Shown piece by piece: positions 6,663-13,891 of a stretch of 32,650 nt of DNA. How positions within the stretch are numbered: position 1 is the stretch's first letter; each line of letters starts with the position of its first letter. This DNA is from an uncultured Acidimicrobium sp. (GTDB taxonomy: Bacteria > Actinomycetota > Acidimicrobiia > Acidimicrobiales > Ilumatobacteraceae). A model generated the notes under the pieces. That model was not told where the DNA came from and ran no database searches. It saw nothing but the letters and a program-made list of their open reading frames with translations. The stretch lies in contig CAITUB010000213.1 in NCBI GenBank assembly GCA_903895515.1, forward strand, positions 1 through 32,650, in the 5' to 3' direction. Both the position numbers and the translations under genes were made by a program.

Positions 6663-8270
6663 TTGCCCCTCGTGACGGTCTACATTCCAGAGGTTTTCGA
6701 AGATGGAGAGGCGGAAATACTTAAACGGTATTTCACGAACCTTGACCTCCCGGTTTTTGCGCTCGTTAATCTGCCGGAAGTTGTCAAGGGTGCGTTGTTT
6801 GCGCGATACAGCCGCAGCCCCAAAAGTCTGCGCCGATTATTCCTCGATGAATTCGTTAACGATCTCGACCTCACTGGTGATATTGGCGTTGACGCCACCA
6901 TTGGCATAGACAAAGCAGAGGCACTCTACGAAAAGGTGTTTGTTGAGTACGGCGACGACTCCGTCGCACAGCTTGGCGGTGTGCATCTGGCATGCGAACA
7001 GGCATCCAACCTGCTGACCAAGATTCTTGAGTGGGGAAGGTTGATGAGTTATCTCGAGCAGAGTACGAGATACATCAATTACGACGCTCGATTGGGTGGA
7101 AGGTACCGGTACTACCGAGATCCTGAAATATTGAGTGGTCCATATGGAACGCGTTATGTGGGCGATATGGATCGCATGTTCGATAGCTACAGCTCACTTG
7201 TTCAAACCGTCACAGAACATGTGCGCAAATCAATCCCTCGCGGAATCAATGACTCCGATTTTGTGTATCGCCAGGCAACGCGAGCAAAAGGTCTTGATGC
7301 TGTGCGAGGAATACTGCCTGCAAGTGCACTGTCAAATGTTGGAATTTTTGGCACCGGACAGGCTTACGAACAGATGCTGTTGCGCATGCGTGCTCACGCT
7401 CTTCCGGAGTCGCGTCAATACGCCGACATGATGCTTACTGAACTACGTAAAGTTGTTCCGAGCTTTTTGCGACGTGTCGATATTCCAGAGCGTGGAGGAA
7501 AGTGGAGTAGCTACCTCGCTACTAATGCTGAACAAACCGCCTTCTTGGTTGACGATATGTTTGGCGCGCTCGAACCAGACCCAGTCAATGAAGTGGAGTT
7601 GATCGACTTTGATCCAGATGGCGAGAACAAGTTGCTCGCAGCAATTTGTTATGCGCATTCACATCTACCTGAGTCGCAACTGCTCAATCGCGTCGCCCAA
7701 TTGAGTCATGACGAAAAGGTTCGTCTCATAGCGGCTTATGTGGGAACTCGAGAGAATCGTCGTCACAAACCAGGTCGTGCCTTTGAAAGAATCGACTACC
7801 GCTTCGATGTGCTCGGTGACTACGGAGCATTCCGGGACCTCCAGCGCCATCGTTTGCTGACCATCGAGTGGCAGAGACTGTCTCCAGATCATGGTTATGT
7901 CATGCCGGAGCTTGTTGCTGAAGCTGGCGTTGCCGATGAATTTGAAGAGACCATGACCCGATCTGCGACGTTGTATGAAGCGTTGCGACCGGATTACCCA
8001 GAACAGGCTGCGTACGCAATCTCCATGGCGTACCGCTTGCGCTACAGCATGCAATTCAACGCTCGCGAGGCAATTCACCTACTGGAGTTGCGTTCGGCCC
8101 CTCAGGGACACCCCGCATATCGACGCGTGGTGATCGAGATGCATCGTCTCATTGCCGAAAAAGCCGGACACAGAGCAGTTGCGGATGCCATGACCCATAT
8201 GACCTTTGAGGCACCAGCGCTTGAACGATTGGACTCGGAGCGAAAGGCCGAAACTCGGCGTAATTCATAA
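6663..8270 (+). CDS. Tandem ThyX-like protein (flavin-dependent thymidylate synthase fold, two repeats)
   Basis: This 535-residue protein looks like two ThyX domains in one chain. ThyX makes dTMP from dUMP using FAD and methylene-tetrahydrofolate and has the motif RHRxxSxNExSxRY. In the first half, residues 124-137 read WGRLMSYLEQSTRY, keeping S, E, S and RY but losing RH. In the second half, residues 395-408 read RHRLLTIEWQRLSP, keeping RHR but losing the remainder. Each half also shows the late ThyX region: ILPASALSN...LLRMRAH near 217-245, and FNAREAIHLLELR near the end. The start is TTG at 6663 (GTG at 6672 is an alternative), 37 bases after the previous gene. Whether it makes dTMP is uncertain. 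Confidence 0.8.
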   Translation: MPLVTVYIPEVFEDGEAEILKRYFTNLDLPVFALVNLPEVVKGALFARYSRSPKSLRRLFLDEFVNDLDLTGDIGVDATIGIDKAEALYEKVFVEYGDDSVAQLGGVHLACEQASNLLTKILEWGRLMSYLEQSTRYINYDARLGGRYRYYRDPEILSGPYGTRYVGDMDRMFDSYSSLVQTVTEHVRKSIPRGINDSDFVYRQATRAKGLDAVRGILPASALSNVGIFGTGQAYEQMLLRMRAHALPESRQYADMMLTELRKVVPSFLRRVDIPERGGKWSSYLATNAEQTAFLVDDMFGALEPDPVNEVELIDFDPDGENKLLAAICYAHSHLPESQLLNRVAQLSHDEKVRLIAAYVGTRENRRHKPGRAFERIDYRFDVLGDYGAFRDLQRHRLLTIEWQRLSPDHGYVMPELVAEAGVADEFEETMTRSATLYEALRPDYPEQAAYAISMAYRLRYSMQFNAREAIHLLELRSAPQGHPAYRRVVIEMHRLIAEKAGHRAVADAMTHMTFEAPALERLDSERKAETRRNS

Positions 8271-8273
8271 TTT

Positions 8274-8301
8274 TTGCGTAAAGCAAAGAAATTCGCATAA
8301 T
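8274..8301 (+). promoter_or_regulatory. Possible promoter for the acidic zinc protein
   Basis: TTGCGT (8274-8279) and CATAAT (8296-8301) are 16 bases apart in an AT-rich gap directly after the ThyX-like gene. A good ribosome binding site (AAAGGAA) then precedes the ATG at 8353 by a few bases. The placement and spacing are reasonable for a housekeeping sigma factor. Confidence 0.4.
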
Positions 8302-8352
8302 TGACCCCTTTATGGAGTACTCTCTCGCCGCACGCAGTGAAAGGAATTTTTA

Positions 8353-8823
8353 ATGTCAGACGACGATGTCATCGGTCCAGATGATCTAGATAGCGAGATA
8401 CTTTCTGCCCCCGAGTTAGACGGTGACGAACTCGATGGAGATGTACTTGAAATAGATGGTCTTGAAGACGATGGCTTTGCCGTTGACGAGGCAATTGACA
8501 TTGCTGAAGACCCTGATGAGATTCCCGTTGAATCCATTACGAAGAAGTCGACGGATGACGACGACGATGACGACGACATGCGCACTGAAGACGACGTTGA
8601 AGCCGACCTCGATGCCATCCTTCGAGAAAAACTTACCGCCGCGGACGATTCTCCTCCCGAAGAAGACGAGGAAGATGTTGTTGTTGACGACAAGACCGAT
8701 GGAATGGAACGTCTGCAACCTCGCCGGCCAGACGAAAATCAGTGCACCCAGTGCTTCCTCCTCGTTCGCAATAGTGCCCCTGGTTGTCCTGTTGAGGACG
8801 ATGCATGCCCACTTTTCAAATAA
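8353..8823 (+). CDS. Highly acidic DUF4193-like protein with C-terminal zinc-binding cysteines
   Basis: The 156-residue protein is extremely acidic, including a run of eight aspartates near residue 70. It ends in a four-cysteine module: Cys131-x2-Cys134, Cys145 and Cys152. The arrangement of an acidic body, the segment DLDAILREKL and the box RRPDENQCTQCFL matches the actinobacterial DUF4193 family, whose function is unknown. The cysteines probably bind zinc. The Asp-rich DNA repeat (GAC/GAT codons) creates a serine-rich shadow frame on the other strand. The ATG follows AAAGGAA. The last 19 bases overlap the next gene, suggesting coupled translation. Confidence 0.8.
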   Translation: MSDDDVIGPDDLDSEILSAPELDGDELDGDVLEIDGLEDDGFAVDEAIDIAEDPDEIPVESITKKSTDDDDDDDDMRTEDDVEADLDAILREKLTAADDSPPEEDEEDVVVDDKTDGMERLQPRRPDENQCTQCFLLVRNSAPGCPVEDDACPLFK

Positions 8824-9191
8824 CTGATCGAATCAAACAAGACGTGCGCAACGCACGAATGATTGGTGAGTTCACGGTCAAAATTGGTGCTCAGAAGTTG
8901 CCTGGGCTCATTTGGAGCGTGGTGTCAAAGATGCGTTCGTCTGTATATCCAGAAACTGTTCAACGCATTCGCCCAGAGGATGCGCCAGCACCTGTTGTTG
9001 ATCAAACACCATCTCTGCCACGCACTGCCGAACCGCGCGATGGGTACGACCTACTCACCGGCACACAAGTGGTTGAACTCATCGCGTCAATAGACGCGTT
9101 AGAAGTTCTCACCATTCTTGAATACGAGTGCACGCACCGCAATAGGGCAGTAGTTATTGCTGCGGCACAATCGGTGGTTGCTCCACAGTGA
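8805..9191 (+). CDS. Hypothetical protein, coupled to the DUF4193-like gene
   Basis: I do not recognise this 128-residue protein firmly. Its first 45 residues are basic and hydrophobic (KIGAQKLPGLIWSVV), followed by a Pro-rich linker (about 55-75). A C-terminal helical pair, DLLTGTQVVELIASIDALEV with YECTHRNRAVVIAAA, looks like a short helix-hairpin of the kind found in several small actinobacterial proteins. The start at 8805 is backed by GAGGA 6 bases upstream, inside the preceding gene, and the reading frame overlaps that gene by 19 bases. Its stop overlaps the GTG of the following GNAT gene, so the three genes form one transcription unit. Confidence 0.65.
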   Translation: MPTFQITDRIKQDVRNARMIGEFTVKIGAQKLPGLIWSVVSKMRSSVYPETVQRIRPEDAPAPVVDQTPSLPRTAEPRDGYDLLTGTQVVELIASIDALEVLTILEYECTHRNRAVVIAAAQSVVAPQ

Positions 9192-9640
9192 ACGCCGCGT
9201 TGTTCTCGGTTCGAAGTGCAACTTCCGAGGATGCGTCTGCGCTTGCTGCATTAGAGCAATTATGTGTTCACGAAGCCCACAGTTTTCGTGGAAGTTCGCA
9301 ACTGTTGTCTACGGCGCCACTCATCGGGCTCGAACTCGACAACTTCCAAATCGATGGACGCCACATTGTTTTCGTTATTGAGTCGTCTGGCGAGATTTGT
9401 GGATTTGCTCAAATGGAGATTTCGGAATCGATTGCCATGGTCCGCCGTGTGTACGTCAGTCCAAAGGCTCGTGATTTGGGCGCAGGAGCCACGCTGATAG
9501 ACGAACTGCGTGCCCACGCACGATCGCAAGGATGCACGCGAATAGACGCCTATGCGTTGCCGGGTGATCGGCTGACCAAAAATCTTTTCGAGCGTGCGGG
9601 CATGAAAGCCCGGCTGCTTATTGCATCAAGCGACCTCTAG
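9188..9640 (+). CDS. GNAT-family N-acetyltransferase
   Basis: The 150-residue protein fits the GNAT fold, which transfers an acetyl group from acetyl-CoA to an amine. The acetyl-CoA-binding motif A is RRVYVSPKARDLGAGATLID (about 78-98), with the R-x-x-G-x-A pyrophosphate loop as RDLGAGA. The end, NLFERAGMKAR, matches motif B. The substrate cannot be predicted. The start is GTG and overlaps the previous stop (GTGA). The stop TAG lies inside CTAG, which is shared with the stop of the convergent enoyl-CoA hydratase gene. Confidence 0.85.
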   Translation: MNAALFSVRSATSEDASALAALEQLCVHEAHSFRGSSQLLSTAPLIGLELDNFQIDGRHIVFVIESSGEICGFAQMEISESIAMVRRVYVSPKARDLGAGATLIDELRAHARSQGCTRIDAYALPGDRLTKNLFERAGMKARLLIASSDL

Positions 9641-10419
9641 CGTCCCTTCCACTGGGGTGGGCGCTTTTCGATAAATGCAGTCAGACCTTCTTTGGTGTCT
9701 TCCGATTTCAGAACTGCACCAAATTCTTGGTTAGTCATGCTGATGAGTTTCTCATCAGATTCATAAGCCGATGCCAAAACAATTTTCCGTGATGCCCACA
9801 CTGCGAGTGGAGCCGAAAGAGCGATCTTGTTTGCTAGCTCAATTGCGGCTTCAACAGCTTTTCCAGGCTCGACCAATCGATTCACCAGTCCTAACTCATA
9901 GGCACGCTGAGCTGACAGCGGATCACCAGTAAGGATGACTTCCATCGCAACGTTTTGACCAATTGCGCGAGGGAGTCGAAACAAACCGCCTGCGCCTGCG
10001 ATGAGATTGCGCTTTACTTCGGCAAGACCAAATGCAGAGCGAGTAGTAGCGATCACCATGTCGGCAGCCAACACAATTTCGCATCCACCAGCAGTTGCTA
10101 AACCATCGACGGCAACGATGATTGGCTTCTTACGATCGCGATACACAAAACCGGCAAATCCACCGCGCTCGGTGAAGAGATTGTTTTCTCCAGAGTTCAA
10201 GGCCTTCAGGTCGGCTCCAGCGCAAAACACTGGCCGTTCTTGACCTTCTGTGTTTGCACGAAGAATGCCCACCCAAACTTCGGGATCATTTTCTAGCTGA
10301 TCGAGAGCAATCTCGAATGCTTGAGCAACTGCGCCGTTAACAGCGTTTCGTGCTTCCGGACGGTTCAGAGTAATGAAACCGATTTGACCTTGTTTTTCAA
10401 AAGTTACGACGTCAGACAT
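9637..10419 (-). CDS. Enoyl-CoA hydratase/isomerase family protein
   Basis: The 260-residue crotonase-fold protein probably hydrates trans-2-enoyl-CoA in fatty acid beta-oxidation. The CoA-binding stretch VFCAGADLKAL (64-74) forms the first half of the oxyanion hole. Both acidic residues needed for hydratase chemistry are present: Glu114 in AGGCEIV and Glu134 in GLAEVKR. The following GAGGLFRLPR is the family's helix start. The last residues, IEKRPPQWKGR, are the usual C-terminal ending. The length is standard. It sits alone between two unrelated genes, but the window also contains an acyl-CoA dehydrogenase and an acyl-CoA synthetase. Confidence 0.9.
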   Translation of the reverse strand: MSDVVTFEKQGQIGFITLNRPEARNAVNGAVAQAFEIALDQLENDPEVWVGILRANTEGQERPVFCAGADLKALNSGENNLFTERGGFAGFVYRDRKKPIIVAVDGLATAGGCEIVLAADMVIATTRSAFGLAEVKRNLIAGAGGLFRLPRAIGQNVAMEVILTGDPLSAQRAYELGLVNRLVEPGKAVEAAIELANKIALSAPLAVWASRKIVLASAYESDEKLISMTNQEFGAVLKSEDTKEGLTAFIEKRPPQWKGR

Positions 10420-10445
10420 AGCTCAAGACTATGTCGGCAGCTGTC

Positions 10446-11810
10446 CTATTCGGAAGTTGAAGGTGCGTCTGCAGTTGCCGTCACTTCTGGAGTTGACGGT
10501 GCATCTGCAACTGGAGGTGCTGGTATTGCCTGAGGAGCCTTCGCTGGTGCAGGCTTGCCTTTGGGGCGCACAGGGCGTGTTGGTCGCAATGGGCGAGGGC
10601 TGTGTGCACCTGGAGCAACGACAATTCCGAACATTTGTGCAATCTGTGGCACAAGGGGAGCAACACGCTTCACCGTTGCCAGCACTGTTTCGTTTGGATT
10701 TGGCAGAACTGCTGCGAGTTTCACTTGACCACGTACAGGAGAAAACGCGATTGCCTCTAACAGTGCACAGAATCGATCAGGCGCAGTTTCCGAAGACAAC
10801 GCAGCTGAAGCGGCTGATGCCAACTGCGCGCCAAGTTCTGCAGGGAATGGTTGACCGGCCTTTGGTGGCTCACTCGAAATTTTCAACGCGCGAATCACTC
10901 GCGACACGGCAATAGCCGACTTGATGTCTTCCAGCCAACGTGTTTGTTCAAACTCTTGGCGAGACTTCAGCGCAGCCTTCAATTCGGTTGCAAGCGCACG
11001 AGTTGTTTCGTCGCGAACAACCATTGGATCGTCGGCGCCGACAACAACCTGGCGAAGATCACGCAAGTCGAGCAACTCGATATCAGCTTTTGCAGCTTCT
11101 GCTTTGTCGAGCCATTCTGCAACTCGCAACTTAGGAAGCAATTCTTGTGCCATTGAAATCAGACCTTCAGCAGGCACGAGTGGCTTGCCATCCTTTTTCA
11201 ATTGATCGTTCTGTTCCTTTACAGCATCGCGAACAGCTTTGATGCCGCCGATGAGTGCACGCTCTGCAACTCCACGCTGTTCAACAGGAAGTGTGTCGAG
11301 AACGGCGGAGCGATGAACGCGCTTTGGCTTGAGGCGTTTAGCAGCAGGACGCTTCGGCAATTCTGGGGGAGCAGTAAATGACGGACGACGTGGACGACGA
11401 TCGCCAGACTTTTCGCCTTCAGCACCCTCGCGCGGTGGACGCTTGTCGCCATCACGTCGTGGCTTGCGTTCGCCATCACGTGGTGGACGCTTGTCGCCAT
11501 CGCGTTTTGGTTTGCGGTCTTTGCTTTTGTCTGCAAGTTTTTGAGTTACTGGCTGAAACTCTTTTTCAGAGCCAAGCAGTTGCAAAATATTTCCACGAAT
11601 GGATTTTTCTTTTGTCTTAACAAGCGAAAGAATTTCTACACCGTCTAGATCGAACTCAGCTTCGACCTTGAGCGTGTCACCGGTCTTTGCGCCGGCATCA
11701 AGAATTGCACCATTGAGCGTTCCCTTAGGGGTCTTGGCGCCGGCTGCACGCCACGTCCACGTTCCATCTCCACGGTTACTGGTCAATTCGATATCAATGC
11801 GCTTAGACAT
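10446..11810 (-). CDS. Uncharacterised basic-repeat protein, possible RNA-binding protein
   Basis: I cannot name this 454-residue protein. Residues 1-75 look like a small beta-barrel domain (GTWTWRAAGAKTPKGTLNGA, then GDTLKVEAEFDLDGVEIL) reminiscent of TRAM/OB-type RNA-binding modules. Residues about 95-165 are a strongly basic low-complexity linker with the repeat DGDKRPPR-DGERKPRR-DGDKRPPR. Residues about 165-390 are helical and charged (LDTLPVEQRGVAERALIGGI). The tail from about 400 is Pro/Ala-rich (RPTRPVRPKGKPAPAKAP). No signal peptide or membrane segment is seen. The organisation suggests a cytoplasmic nucleic-acid-binding protein, which is inference from composition only. It stands divergent to the carbonic-anhydrase-like gene. 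Confidence 0.75.
   Translation of the reverse strand: MSKRIDIELTSNRGDGTWTWRAAGAKTPKGTLNGAILDAGAKTGDTLKVEAEFDLDGVEILSLVKTKEKSIRGNILQLLGSEKEFQPVTQKLADKSKDRKPKRDGDKRPPRDGERKPRRDGDKRPPREGAEGEKSGDRRPRRPSFTAPPELPKRPAAKRLKPKRVHRSAVLDTLPVEQRGVAERALIGGIKAVRDAVKEQNDQLKKDGKPLVPAEGLISMAQELLPKLRVAEWLDKAEAAKADIELLDLRDLRQVVVGADDPMVVRDETTRALATELKAALKSRQEFEQTRWLEDIKSAIAVSRVIRALKISSEPPKAGQPFPAELGAQLASAASAALSSETAPDRFCALLEAIAFSPVRGQVKLAAVLPNPNETVLATVKRVAPLVPQIAQMFGIVVAPGAHSPRPLRPTRPVRPKGKPAPAKAPQAIPAPPVADAPSTPEVTATADAPSTSE
11434..11529 (-). repeat. Two tandem 48-base units encoding the basic DGDKRPPR-type repeat
   Basis: The plus-strand string GGTGGACGCTTGTCGCCATC begins at 11434 and again at 11482, a period of 48 bases or 16 residues. 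The second unit decays towards its end. The repeat lies wholly inside the basic linker of the 454-residue protein and is in frame, so gain or loss of a unit would change the linker length without a frameshift. Confidence 0.6.
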
Positions 11811-11884
11811 GGGGCTCTACGGTACCTGCGAAAAGTGAGTTTCCCCAATACGCACGCCATAAACGTGCGCACTACGGTAGGCGA

Positions 11885-12406
11885 ATGGCGATTTATGCAC
11901 TTGGCGACCAAGTCCCAAACATTCATGAAACGGCGTTCGTTCATCCCGATGCGGTGATCATTGGATCAGTCGAGATCGGTGCCGAATCAACGATCTGGCC
12001 TGGAGCGGTTCTCCGCGGCGATGACGGATACATCAAAATCGGCGCGCGAACGAGCATTCAGGACAACACCGTCATCCACACCACACCACAAGACCCAACC
12101 ATTGTTGGCGATGATTGCGTCATTGGCCACATCGTGCACCTTGAGTGCTGCATTATCGAAAATGGTGCTCAGGTGTCTTCCGGAGCAGTTGTATTGCACC
12201 GAGTGCGAGTTGGCACAGGTGCCATTGTCGCTGCGAATGCAGTCGTGCTCAATGATCAAGTTGTCCCACCTGGCGCGCTCGCCGTGGGAGCACCCGCCGT
12301 CATCAAAGAGGGCCGTGCTCGTACATCAGATATCGAGTTTGGTGCAGCTGTTTATGTTGAAAAAGGCAAGTGGTTTAAACAATCCATGCGCAAGATCTCT
12401 GACTGA
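11885..12406 (+). CDS. Gamma-carbonic-anhydrase-like hexapeptide protein
   Basis: The 173-residue protein has the left-handed beta-helix of the gamma-class carbonic anhydrases (YrdA/CaiE/Cam group), trimers that bind zinc between subunits. Hexapeptide repeats run from about 18 to 140. Residues equivalent to the Cam active-site Arg59, Asp61, Gln75 and Asp76 are present as Arg44, Asp46, Gln59 and Asp60. The zinc ligands His81 and His117 correspond to His65 and His82. The third ligand (Cam His122) falls on Glu87, and a histidine sits two residues earlier (GHIVHLE). Carbonic anhydrase activity is therefore uncertain. The gene is convergent with the APH-like gene, 3 bases apart. Confidence 0.85.
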   Translation: MAIYALGDQVPNIHETAFVHPDAVIIGSVEIGAESTIWPGAVLRGDDGYIKIGARTSIQDNTVIHTTPQDPTIVGDDCVIGHIVHLECCIIENGAQVSSGAVVLHRVRVGTGAIVAANAVVLNDQVVPPGALAVGAPAVIKEGRARTSDIEFGAAVYVEKGKWFKQSMRKISD

Positions 12407-12409
12407 TTT

Positions 12410-13468
12410 TTAGTCAAGAACGGCAAGCAATGCCGAAGCATCAAAGTGATCAAGCATCGGCAAATAGATGCGTGTTGCGTCTTTGCGAAACTTTACGCTG
12501 ATGTCTTCGCGGAAAAACTTTGCGCCTTCGCGGATGACGTAATTGAGAATAAAGAACCGGTACGCCCACGGCAGAAATAACAACTCGCGTTGCGTGAGTG
12601 GAAAGACTTCGTGATACTGACGCAGAAACTTGATGAACCGCGGCTCTAACAGCGTGTGCGGGGAATAGGTAAAAGACGTTCGGTCGCCAGTTTCGGACGA
12701 CACTCGCGAAAAGAAATAGAAATCGAGCATGCGAGTATCAATGCGAAACCAGTCGTAATCCCAACGACTGAACAATTCGAACTGTGCGCGATGATGTTTG
12801 ACGGAAAAGTTGCCAAGATTCCAATCCACGAGAACTGGGATCTTCTCCCATTCGTCAAACCGGATCTTCTCTAGATGAAGCAAGAATTCATGCGTAGATC
12901 TTTTAGCAATTTCTATATCGTCATGACGCAATCCAAAATGTTCCGCCGCGAATTCGTGAGAGAGTTGGTCGAGTAAATGGATTGCATCGCCCTTGACAGA
13001 ATTAGATGTTGCCGGCAAACTCCCTGAAATTTGAGAACACTCGCGGTGGAAGGATGCAATTTCTCGAGCGAGGTTGCCAATTTGATCGTCATTCAATATT
13101 GATGGCAATTGCATCGCTCGTTCGATATCGGTGTAGAAAGCCACCCAATACGTACCGTCGTACCACGTGTAAGCGTGTCCATCGCGTGGCAAAACTTCTG
13201 CCAGAAAACCTTCCCAACGCGAACCTCGCAACAACTGCGCGCTGGTGAACAATCGATCGTGATCTTCGGCGAAGAGAAAATACGAGCCATACGAAGATAT
13301 TTTGGCCACTATGTGCGACGAATCGTCGAACACCACACGGAACACGCGGTTGGTAGAAACGTGGGCGCTGACTTCAATCAAGTTGTCAATGGTGCGCTTA
13401 CCGTCGTACTCCGACCAAGCTGTTGCGATCAACTGCTCAGCAAGTTCGCGGGAGGGGAATGCCGTCAC
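12410..13468 (-). CDS. APH/choline-kinase-like phosphotransferase with altered catalytic loop
   Basis: The 352-residue protein resembles aminoglycoside phosphotransferase-type small-molecule kinases. A probable ATP lysine is Lys56 in HIVAKISS. The catalytic loop reads VLVDWNLGNF (212-221): the D...N spacing of the HGDxxxxN motif is kept by Asp215 and Asn220, but the usual His-Gly is Leu-Val. The metal-binding Asp is probably Asp237 or Asp239 in FSRWDYDWFRID. The C-terminus is rich in aromatic helices (FLPWAYRFFILNYVIREG). The substrate cannot be inferred; sugars, choline or glycosides are all possible. It follows whiB by 33 bases on the same strand and may be co-transcribed with it. Confidence 0.7.
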   Translation of the reverse strand: MTAFPSRELAEQLIATAWSEYDGKRTIDNLIEVSAHVSTNRVFRVVFDDSSHIVAKISSYGSYFLFAEDHDRLFTSAQLLRGSRWEGFLAEVLPRDGHAYTWYDGTYWVAFYTDIERAMQLPSILNDDQIGNLAREIASFHRECSQISGSLPATSNSVKGDAIHLLDQLSHEFAAEHFGLRHDDIEIAKRSTHEFLLHLEKIRFDEWEKIPVLVDWNLGNFSVKHHRAQFELFSRWDYDWFRIDTRMLDFYFFSRVSSETGDRTSFTYSPHTLLEPRFIKFLRQYHEVFPLTQRELLFLPWAYRFFILNYVIREGAKFFREDISVKFRKDATRIYLPMLDHFDASALLAVLD

Positions 13469-13501
13469 AGCGAGCCGAATGCGCTTACGTGCGCAGAATG
13501 A

Positions 13502-13807
13502 TTAACGCTGAGCGACTGCGCGAACGCCAATCGGCGCGATGAGTCGATAACCGGCGGCATGCCGTTCTTCTTCAGACTCTCCACCCCAAAAACCATACTC
13601 ATGATTCTCACGCGCAAAGGTGCGACACGTTTCGAGTACTGCGCATTGCGTGCACACGGTGCGAGCCATAGCTTCACGTCGCTCGCGGGCCTGTGGTCGT
13701 TCTGCAATTGGTGGGAAGAACACTTCGGTGAGTCCACGACATTCCGCAACGTCCATCCACTCATCATCGGTTTGCACTCGCTTAGTAGTGAACTCCAGTG
13801 ATGCCAT
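13502..13807 (-). CDS. WhiB-family iron-sulfur transcription factor
   Basis: The 101-residue protein has the hallmark cysteines Cys23, Cys52, Cys55 and Cys61 (C-x28-CTQC-x5-C), which hold a [4Fe-4S] cluster. The turn YGFWGG (71-76) is next and precedes a basic end. WhiB proteins bind sigma factor region 4 and are restricted to actinobacteria and their phages. The motif spacing fits the WhiB2/WhiB1-type small proteins, but I would not assign a paralogue from this alone. A plausible promoter lies 35-64 bases upstream on the same strand. Confidence 0.92.
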   Translation of the reverse strand: MASLEFTTKRVQTDDEWMDVAECRGLTEVFFPPIAERPQARERREAMARTVCTQCAVLETCRTFARENHEYGFWGGESEEERHAAGYRLIAPIGVRAVAQR

Positions 13808-13841
13808 GATGCCCCCGCAACGATTGACCTGCCCTGCGGAG

Positions 13842-13871
13842 AGATTAGGGGATAACTAACCGATCAGTCAA
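13842..13871 (-). promoter_or_regulatory. Probable whiB promoter
   Basis: On the minus strand TTGACT (13871-13866) and TAATCT (13847-13842) are separated by 18 bases. Both hexamers are close to the vegetative consensus. The -10 ends about 34 bases before the whiB ATG, leaving a short leader. Confidence 0.5.
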
Positions 13872-13891
13872 TTAGACCATGTGCTCGGCGG

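Noticed and set aside
8310-8693. A serine-rich minus-strand frame (127 codons)
   Set aside because: It is the complement of the Asp-rich GAC/GAT run of the acidic zinc protein and has no other support.
12404-12417. Possible terminator hairpin between the carbonic-anhydrase-like and APH-like genes (GACT ... AGTC)
   Set aside because: The stem is only four base pairs and AT-rich; it is not a convincing terminator.
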